Shown here one piece after another: positions 7,076-12,740 of a stretch of 14,703 nucleotides of DNA. The first letter of the stretch is position 1, and every line of letters starts with the position of its first letter. The stretch comes from CBDUBU01 sp965365465 (GTDB lineage Bacteria > Bacteroidota > Rhodothermia > Rhodothermales > DASSAV01), in NCBI GenBank assembly GCA_965365465.1, contig CBDUBU010000077.1, positions 1 through 14,703 of the forward strand, in the 5' to 3' direction. Position numbers and translations under genes: made by a program. The notes under the pieces are model-generated. The model made no database searches. It was not told the DNA's origin and saw only the letters and a list, made by a program, of their open reading frames with translations.

Positions 7076-8371
7076 ATGTCAAGCTTTAAGGCAACAGCGC
7101 TCCGGTTTGGAGCCGCAGTCATCCTGCTCATCCCCTTTCTTCACGGCTGCCGTGGAGAAACAGCTACGCCCGGCGCAGCAGTTTTGAGGCAGCGCGAAGT
7201 CAGCCCGGAAGTTGCTTCTTTTCTGGAAGAGGCAAAGATCCTTGAAGACAAAGGTGAACATCGTGCAGCGCTTGCGCTCCTTGACAGCGCCGAACGGCTC
7301 GCGCCCGACCTGCCGGACGTATACTTTCTGCGCGGTTCCATTTACACAGAACTGAATGACTTTGAACAGGCGCAGCAGGCGTTTGAAAACGTGCTGGAAA
7401 ATGACACGCAATACCGGGCCGCATGGTACAAGCTGGGAAACGTCGCCTTTTTGCAGGGACAGTACCGCCGGGCCGTGGAGATGTATGAGCGTGAGAAAGA
7501 ACTGATGCTCGGTTCGCCGGCGCCGATAAAGGCTTATTTCCGCGATGTTGATGAGCAGTCGCTTCCCACCGTCAACTTGCAGTTGGGACGAGCCTATGAC
7601 AAGCTGGGCGTCCTCGATAGTGCGCGATGGGCCTATGAAGAAGCCCTGGCTGCGGACAGCCTGAACGCGACCGGTCATGCCTGGCTGGCCGAATGGCACG
7701 AGGATGCCGGTGAGATGGACGAAGCGCTTCAGCACGCACAGAGAGCCTTTGAACTGGCCCCGGAAACGATGGATCACCGTTACCTGTTCGGTTCGTTGCT
7801 GGTGCGCAACGGCAGGCCAGAGGAAGCGCTGAACCTGCTGATGAGTGTGATTGCCGAGCAGCCTTCGCATCATGGGGCCAATTACAACATGGGGCAAGCC
7901 TATTTGCGTCTTGGGGAACAGGGAAAAGCAGGGTACTACCTCAGTCGTGCAGATACCCTCGAAAACCTGGGCGCAAAGATCGCCGAAGCGCAGGCGGCAG
8001 CCTATCAGCAGCCGGATCGTGTGGATCGCTGGCTCAACCTGGCAGACATCATGCTCTACGCCGGTCGCCTCGACGAAGCACAGCAGGCATTCAGCGTAGC
8101 AGCCTATCTGAAACCCTCCGATCTGAACCTCCAGAACGACATGGCGAATCTGGCAATGGCGCGTGGGGATACCACCGGCGCCATCAACCGCTATTACGGG
8201 ATTCTGGCGCAAGATTCGACGTTCGCCGATGTGTGGTTAAACCTGGGAGTGGCTTTTGCCCAGTCCGGTCAGTATCAAAAAGCCCGCGAAGCCTGGAACC
8301 GCGCCTTGAAGTTTCAGCCCGGCCACCCGGAAGCAAGGACGTATCTGGCGCGGCTGCCGGACAGGAGATAA
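7076..8371 (+). CDS. TPR-repeat lipoprotein A
   Basis: A 431-residue protein made almost wholly of tetratricopeptide repeats, a helical scaffold for protein-protein contacts. From the ATG at 7076 it has a signal peptide (hydrophobic 12-22) ending FLHGC, so Cys25 is a probable lipidation site, although His at the -2 position is unusual. An in-frame ATG at 7022, two bases after AAAGGAG, would add 18 charged residues ahead of the signal; I prefer 7076, but the true start is uncertain. TPR helices run from about residue 50 to the end, with typical units such as AAWYKLGNVAFLQGQY and VWLNLGVAFAQSGQY. Between the early and middle repeats there is an extra segment (around MLGSPAPIKAYFRDVDEQ) absent from TPR B. 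The gene lies between the two CRTAC1 genes, its TAA one base from the next GTG start. It probably scaffolds or chaperones the neighbouring CRTAC1 protein (inference). Confidence 0.85.
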   Translation: MSSFKATALRFGAAVILLIPFLHGCRGETATPGAAVLRQREVSPEVASFLEEAKILEDKGEHRAALALLDSAERLAPDLPDVYFLRGSIYTELNDFEQAQQAFENVLENDTQYRAAWYKLGNVAFLQGQYRRAVEMYEREKELMLGSPAPIKAYFRDVDEQSLPTVNLQLGRAYDKLGVLDSARWAYEEALAADSLNATGHAWLAEWHEDAGEMDEALQHAQRAFELAPETMDHRYLFGSLLVRNGRPEEALNLLMSVIAEQPSHHGANYNMGQAYLRLGEQGKAGYYLSRADTLENLGAKIAEAQAAAYQQPDRVDRWLNLADIMLYAGRLDEAQQAFSVAAYLKPSDLNLQNDMANLAMARGDTTGAINRYYGILAQDSTFADVWLNLGVAFAQSGQYQKAREAWNRALKFQPGHPEARTYLARLPDRR

Positions 8372-8372
8372 T

Positions 8373-10226
8373 GTGGCTGAATGCTGGTTATACGAAGACG
8401 GTTCATCAATGAGATTTCTTTTTCCGATACGCTCTGTGGAAGGGCATTGTGCGCCTCGAACCAGGTCCTCAATCTGTCGCCTGATAGGACGGATCTTGTG
8501 TTTATGCATATTGCCGGCGGCTGTGGTCTTATCAGGCTGCAATGGAGGGGAGGCCGCAGAACAGGGCGCAGAGGCGGGAGCCTCCGGCTCGAATAGCGGA
8601 CTTGCGTTCACGGACGTGACGGAGCAGGCAGGGCTGGGAGATTTTCGCCATGTTACCGGAGCTTTCGGGGAGACCTGGTTTCCCGAATCGATGGGATCGG
8701 GGGGAGGTTTCATCGACTACAACGGCGATGGATGGGCCGACATTCTGCTGGTGGGCGGCGGTGTCTGGCCGCAGAGTCCGCAGAAACTGGAGCGCGTTTT
8801 GTCGCTCTACCGCAACAACGGTGACGGCACGTTCACGCTTCAGTCGCAAGAAGCGGGTCTCGACAGACTGGATACCTATGGGATCGGAATCGGGGTAGGC
8901 GACTACGATAATGACGGCGATGAAGACTTTTATTTCTCTACCATCGGAGAAAACCAGCTTTTCCGAAACGACAACGGCGTTTTTACGGAAGTGGGTAAAA
9001 CCGCAGGGGTGGCAGGCGACTGGGCGTGGAGTTCGTCGGCCGCCTTTTTTGATGCAGACCGGGACGGATGGCTCGATCTGTATGTTGGGAACTATGTCAA
9101 GTGGACGCCTGAAACGGACCTCTACTGCTCGCTCGATAGCAAGAACAAGGGATATTGCACACCAGAGGCGTACGAAGGGCTGCCGGGCCGTTTTTACCAC
9201 AACAACGGCGACGGCACGTTTTCAGACAGGACGCAGGAAGCAGGATTTCTGCCCGCGCCCGGAAAATCGCTCGGCGTAACCGAGTTTGACTTTAACCGGG
9301 ACGGCTGGCCGGATCTGATCGTAACGAACGATACGCAGCCGAACCTGTTGTACAAGAATAACGGCGACGGCTCCTTCACGGAGATCGGGGCTGTAAGTGG
9401 AGTAGCCTATGACGAGCACGGGAAGGCGCGGGCCGGCATGGGGGTGGATGCCGGGGTGGTAGACAGCACCGGGGAAGAAACCATCGTGGTCGGCAATTTC
9501 TCCAAAGAAATGATCGGTGTGTGGCGGCACATCGGAAACGATCTGTTCATCGACCGCGCTGCGGTTTCCCGGATCGGTCGCACCAGCCTGATGACCTTGA
9601 CCTTCGGTGTTTTCCTGTTCGACGTTGATCTCGATGGCGATCTGGATTTTTTTGCAGCCAACGGGCATGTGCAACCTCAGGTTGAGACGACGCAACAGGG
9701 CATCTCCTACGCTGAAGCGCCCCATCTTTTCATCAATCCGGGAGATGGAACGTTTGAAGACAAGGCGCCGGAGACAGGAGGCGTGCTTCTGAAGAATATC
9801 GTTGCACGCGGCTCTGCCTACGCCGATTATGACCGGGACGGCGACCTGGACGTTCTGATTACAGAGAATGACGGACCTGTACATCTGTGGCGCAATGACT
9901 TGAACAACGGCGCTCATTTCTTGCGCGTTTACACGAAAGGCGTCGAGAGCAACCGGGACGGGATCGGAACCCAACTGGTTGCCTATGCGAACGGCCTGCG
10001 TCAGATGCGGCGTATCAGGACAGCCGTGAGTTACCTTTCAGCCTCCGAGAAAGCAGCTACGTTCGGTCTGGGCGCCGCGACGCGCCTGGACTCGCTGGTC
10101 GTGTACTGGCCGAGCGGTCTCGTGGAGCGCTTCAGCGACGTGCGGGGTGATCAGGAGATACTGCTGGAGGAAGGAGCAGGAGAGATCCGGCCTTTTCCAA
10201 AGCGTGTAGAGACGGCAGGATGGTAG
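8373..10226 (+). CDS. CRTAC1-family lipoprotein B: FG-GAP/VCBS propeller with ASPIC/UnbV domain
   Basis: The second CRTAC1-type lipoprotein, 617 residues from the GTG at 8373. That start follows AGGAG (8363-8367) by five bases and is one base after the stop of TPR A, suggesting translational coupling; the ATG at 8409 (605 residues) is the alternative. The signal core and lipobox LSGC put the lipid on Cys56, a long n-region in either case. The propeller repeats run from D115 (DYNGDGWAD) to D485 (DYDRDGDLD) and line up one-for-one with lipoprotein A, with shared blocks such as KARAGMG, SLMTLTFG and YADYDRDGDLD. The fifth calcium loop is further eroded (VVDSTGEET lacks the first Asp). The ASPIC/UnbV domain spans about 525-595 (NRDGIGTQ, WPSG at 579-582). 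It is clearly a paralogue of A from tandem duplication and may recognise a different ligand. Confidence 0.88.
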   Translation: MAECWLYEDGSSMRFLFPIRSVEGHCAPRTRSSICRLIGRILCLCILPAAVVLSGCNGGEAAEQGAEAGASGSNSGLAFTDVTEQAGLGDFRHVTGAFGETWFPESMGSGGGFIDYNGDGWADILLVGGGVWPQSPQKLERVLSLYRNNGDGTFTLQSQEAGLDRLDTYGIGIGVGDYDNDGDEDFYFSTIGENQLFRNDNGVFTEVGKTAGVAGDWAWSSSAAFFDADRDGWLDLYVGNYVKWTPETDLYCSLDSKNKGYCTPEAYEGLPGRFYHNNGDGTFSDRTQEAGFLPAPGKSLGVTEFDFNRDGWPDLIVTNDTQPNLLYKNNGDGSFTEIGAVSGVAYDEHGKARAGMGVDAGVVDSTGEETIVVGNFSKEMIGVWRHIGNDLFIDRAAVSRIGRTSLMTLTFGVFLFDVDLDGDLDFFAANGHVQPQVETTQQGISYAEAPHLFINPGDGTFEDKAPETGGVLLKNIVARGSAYADYDRDGDLDVLITENDGPVHLWRNDLNNGAHFLRVYTKGVESNRDGIGTQLVAYANGLRQMRRIRTAVSYLSASEKAATFGLGAATRLDSLVVYWPSGLVERFSDVRGDQEILLEEGAGEIRPFPKRVETAGW

Positions 10227-10227
10227 C

Positions 10228-10263
10228 ATGAAAAAACACGCGCTGCTGATTCCGAAAGCATAG
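10228..10263 (+). other. Eleven-codon mini-ORF ahead of TPR B
   Basis: ATG at 10228 begins one base after the stop of CRTAC1 lipoprotein B and reads MKKHALLIPKA before TAG at 10261. It is in the same frame as the TPR B start at 10294, with a second stop (TGA) between. It looks like the beginning of a signal peptide and could be a leader peptide, a decayed earlier start of TPR B, or chance. No evidence of translation beyond the ATG. Confidence 0.2.
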
Positions 10264-10293
10264 GGGCGCCTCGTTTGAAACTCCTTTCGTACT

Positions 10294-11553
10294 ATGAAAA
10301 CAACTTATCTCACAGCGTGCCCTGGAGGCGGTGAGCGTTCGGTAAAGAACGTTCTGCTTCTCCTCATTACGGCGGCAATAATTTCAACGGCTGGATGCAA
10401 AAAACAGGAGCCGGAGCCGGCGCCCGTTTTTATGGACCAGACGACGCGAACGCTGCTTGCGGCTGGCAGCAACGCCTTACAGCAGCATGAATTCGAGGCC
10501 GCGCTTGCCCTGGCCGACAGCGCCGAGCAGCACGCGCCAAATGCTCCGGGAGTCCCTTTTCTGAGAGGGCGCATCTACTCGGAACTTGCGCTCATCGAGA
10601 AAGCGGATTCGGCGTACAGAAGGGTTGCTGAACTGGACCCTGATTATCGAGGGCTCTGGCATAACCTCGGCAACAATGCCTTTCGCCGGAACGAATACAG
10701 CAAAGCCATCGCTTACTACGAGAAGGAGTTGGAGAAGAACCCGGATGCCGGCCCGTGGAGAGGAATCGGCAGAGCGTATCAGGAACTGGGCGTGAATGAC
10801 AGCGCAAAATACGCGCTCGACAAGGCTATTGCGCTGGACAGCACGTATGCCGCAGCGCACGTGAGTATGGCGCAAATCCTGGAGGATGAAGGAAATTTTG
10901 GGCTTGCGCTCCAACACGCGCAACAGGCCCTTGCGTTAAACCAGAACGACGTGGAGGCATACTACCGCGTCGGCTCCCTACTGGTAAAACAAGGTCAGAA
11001 CGAAGAAGCCCTCCGGCATCTGGCGGTCGTTGCAAAGGAATGGCCCTGGCACCATGGGGCGCTGTACAACCTCGGCCAGGCAATGATTCGTCTCGGCAGG
11101 CAGGAGGAAGGAAAGGAAATGCTTGAACGCAGTGAGAAACTGCGTGCGTTGCAGGCGAAAATCACCAGCATGGAAGCGAAGGTGCGAAACTCGCCTACCG
11201 ACCCCTACGCTCATGCCGGCCTTGCCTCCATGCTGCGCCGCGCCGGTCGGTACAACGATGCTATGCACGCATACCGCGTAGCGCTGTATTTGTATCCGCA
11301 GAACCTGGAATTCCAGAACAACGTGGCGGTGCTCCATCTGCTGCGAGGCAACCCCGATGCAGCCAGCCAGTGGTTCAGGGAGATCGTCCAACAGGATTCC
11401 ACTTTTGTAGATGCATGGATGAATCTGGGTGTAGTAGCCGCCCGCGCCGGCAGGAAGGAGGAAGCGCGTTATGCCTGGAACAAAACACTTCAGTACAAGC
11501 CCGGCAATCCGGAGGCCCTTGCTTATCTGGCGAGACTGGACCAGGATCTGTAG
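10294..11553 (+). CDS. TPR-repeat lipoprotein B
   Basis: A 419-residue TPR-repeat protein, paralogue of the one at 7076-8371. Its signal peptide has a hydrophobic core around residues 19-30 and ends STAGC, so Cys35 may be lipidated (Thr at -3 is atypical, so a plain secreted form is possible). The mature N-terminus is short and Glu/Pro-rich (KKQEPEPAP). TPR units run through the rest, including FLRGRIYSELALIEKA, LWHNLGNNAFRRNEY and AWMNLGVVAARAGRKEEA. Blocks shared with TPR A include HHGALYNLGQA (HHGANYNMGQA in A), a run ahead of the final repeats, and the ending EALAYLARL. The 67-base gap from the preceding CRTAC1 gene equals that in the first pair. No Shine-Dalgarno is seen. It is the last gene of the duplicated pairs and probably partners lipoprotein B (inference). 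Confidence 0.86.
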   Translation: MKTTYLTACPGGGERSVKNVLLLLITAAIISTAGCKKQEPEPAPVFMDQTTRTLLAAGSNALQQHEFEAALALADSAEQHAPNAPGVPFLRGRIYSELALIEKADSAYRRVAELDPDYRGLWHNLGNNAFRRNEYSKAIAYYEKELEKNPDAGPWRGIGRAYQELGVNDSAKYALDKAIALDSTYAAAHVSMAQILEDEGNFGLALQHAQQALALNQNDVEAYYRVGSLLVKQGQNEEALRHLAVVAKEWPWHHGALYNLGQAMIRLGRQEEGKEMLERSEKLRALQAKITSMEAKVRNSPTDPYAHAGLASMLRRAGRYNDAMHAYRVALYLYPQNLEFQNNVAVLHLLRGNPDAASQWFREIVQQDSTFVDAWMNLGVVAARAGRKEEARYAWNKTLQYKPGNPEALAYLARLDQDL

Positions 11554-11605
11554 GGTTCTGCAAAGCAGACGGGTTGCGAGAAGCAGGAAGAAAGAGTACC
11601 TTGAG

Positions 11606-11627
11606 GAGGCGCAAACAAAAGCGCCTC
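11606..11627 (+). other. Intergenic hairpin between TPR B and the isomerase-like gene
   Basis: GAGGCGC (11606-11612) pairs perfectly with GCGCCTC (11621-11627) around an A-rich eight-base loop. No T-run follows, so on the + strand it is not a classical terminator. It lies 35 bases before the next ATG and could attenuate or stabilise the transcript. Confidence 0.45.
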
Positions 11628-11661
11628 GCGTTGAGACAATCGTTTACCGTTTCAAAAAGCC

Positions 11662-12549
11662 ATGATGAACCGCAGAAATTTCTTGAAAGCATCCACCGGC
11701 GCTACGCTCGGAGGGATCGTTTTGCTCAATGCAGGTTGCGGCGACAGCCCGGAATCGTCTGCCGGGCAGATGAACGATTCAACGGCTGTCGTTGGCGGCA
11801 GCCGGACGTTGAGCAACATTGGCGTGCAGTTGTACACGTTGCGCAGTCTGATGCAGGACGACTTCGAAGGGACGCTGGAGAAGGTGGCTGGCATCGGATA
11901 CGATCAGGTAGAATTTGCGGGTTATTATGATCGCACTCCGGAGCAGGTGCGGCAACTACTGGACCAACTGGGGCTGGCCGCTGTTTCCACCCACATCGGG
12001 TACGACCAGGTCCGTGAGAACCTGAGCAGCGTCATGGAAGCCTCAAAGACGCTGGGCCTGAAGTACATCGTCGTGCCGGCGCTGCCGGAAGCAGCGCGTG
12101 CTTCCATCGACAGCTACAAGGAAGTGGCTGAAGTGCTCAACACGGCAGGCGCGCAATGCCGGCAGGAAGGGCTGGCGCTGGCTTACCATAACCACGCCTT
12201 CGAGTTCGAAGAAGCAGACGGACAGATTCCATATGACGTGCTGCTTGCGCAGACGGACCCGGATCTGGTAAAGATGGAATTGGATCTGTTCTGGATAGCC
12301 AAAGCAGGCAAGGACCCCATCGCGTATTTCAGTCAGTATGGCGACCGGTTCCGGCTCTGCCACGTAAAGGACATGACGCCTGGGGGCGATATGGCTCCGG
12401 TAGGCAGCGGAAAAACGGACTTTGCCGCAATTTTTGACAGGGCAGAACAGATCGGGATGGAATACTACATCGTCGAACACGATAACCCGGAGGATCCGAT
12501 CCAGAGCATTCAGACCAGCTACGACTACCTGAAAGCAATGACGTACTGA
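11662..12549 (+). CDS. Tat-exported sugar phosphate isomerase/epimerase-like TIM-barrel protein
   Basis: A 295-residue protein of the xylose-isomerase-like TIM-barrel family (AP endonuclease family 2), which includes sugar isomerases, epimerases and inosose dehydratase IolE. Residues 3-9 (NRRNFLK) are a twin-arginine motif, followed by a hydrophobic stretch and LNAGC, so the folded enzyme is probably exported by Tat and may be lipidated on Cys26 (Asn at -3 is atypical). The barrel starts with GVQLYTLR. Likely active-site residues are E84, H111, H176/H178 (YHNHAFEFE), E206/D208 (MELDLFW), H234 (CHVKD) and E272 (IVEHD); by family comparison D208, H234 and E272 would bind the metal. The substrate cannot be predicted. 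ATG 11665 is an equally good start. It follows TPR B by 108 bases on the same strand and converges on the FAD oxidoreductase gene, so both may act on sugar-derived substrates. Confidence 0.87.
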   Translation: MMNRRNFLKASTGATLGGIVLLNAGCGDSPESSAGQMNDSTAVVGGSRTLSNIGVQLYTLRSLMQDDFEGTLEKVAGIGYDQVEFAGYYDRTPEQVRQLLDQLGLAAVSTHIGYDQVRENLSSVMEASKTLGLKYIVVPALPEAARASIDSYKEVAEVLNTAGAQCRQEGLALAYHNHAFEFEEADGQIPYDVLLAQTDPDLVKMELDLFWIAKAGKDPIAYFSQYGDRFRLCHVKDMTPGGDMAPVGSGKTDFAAIFDRAEQIGMEYYIVEHDNPEDPIQSIQTSYDYLKAMTY

Positions 12550-12574
12550 GCGCAGCCTCCAAGCGCGTGAGCCG

Positions 12575-12614
12575 GCGCCGTAGGTCATGACGCACCATCG
12601 AGTGCGCCCGGCGC
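12575..12614. other. Nested hairpin in the convergent intergenic region
   Basis: GCGCCG (12575-12580) pairs with CGGCGC (12609-12614), enclosing a second stem, CGCAC (12591-12595) with GTGCG (12602-12606). It lies 25 bases after the isomerase-like stop and reads equally on both strands, between convergent genes. Neither side has a T-run, so any termination role would be factor-dependent. A further weak stem, CCCGGC (12659-12664) with GCCGGG (12690-12695), lies nearer the minus-strand gene. Confidence 0.35.
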
Positions 12615-12740
12615 TGCCGCTTCGGTTGTCGGGATGATCCGTTCAGGATCTCCTGTTACCCGGCGGTTGCGCGTTAGAGCGGATCAGTAGCCGGGGGCCT
12701 GCCGGGCGCTCTGTGATGAAGCAGCAGTTTCTGACAAAGA

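Noticed and set aside
7079..8212. Long minus-strand open frame of 377 codons opposite TPR A
   Set aside because: It is antisense to a convincing TPR protein; its translation shows no domain, signal or coherent composition, and the openness follows from codon use on the + strand.
5227..10226. Enediyne biosynthesis locus, from the UnbV name of the ASPIC/UnbV domain
   Set aside because: No polyketide synthase or other enediyne genes are present; the domain is widespread in CRTAC1-type envelope proteins.
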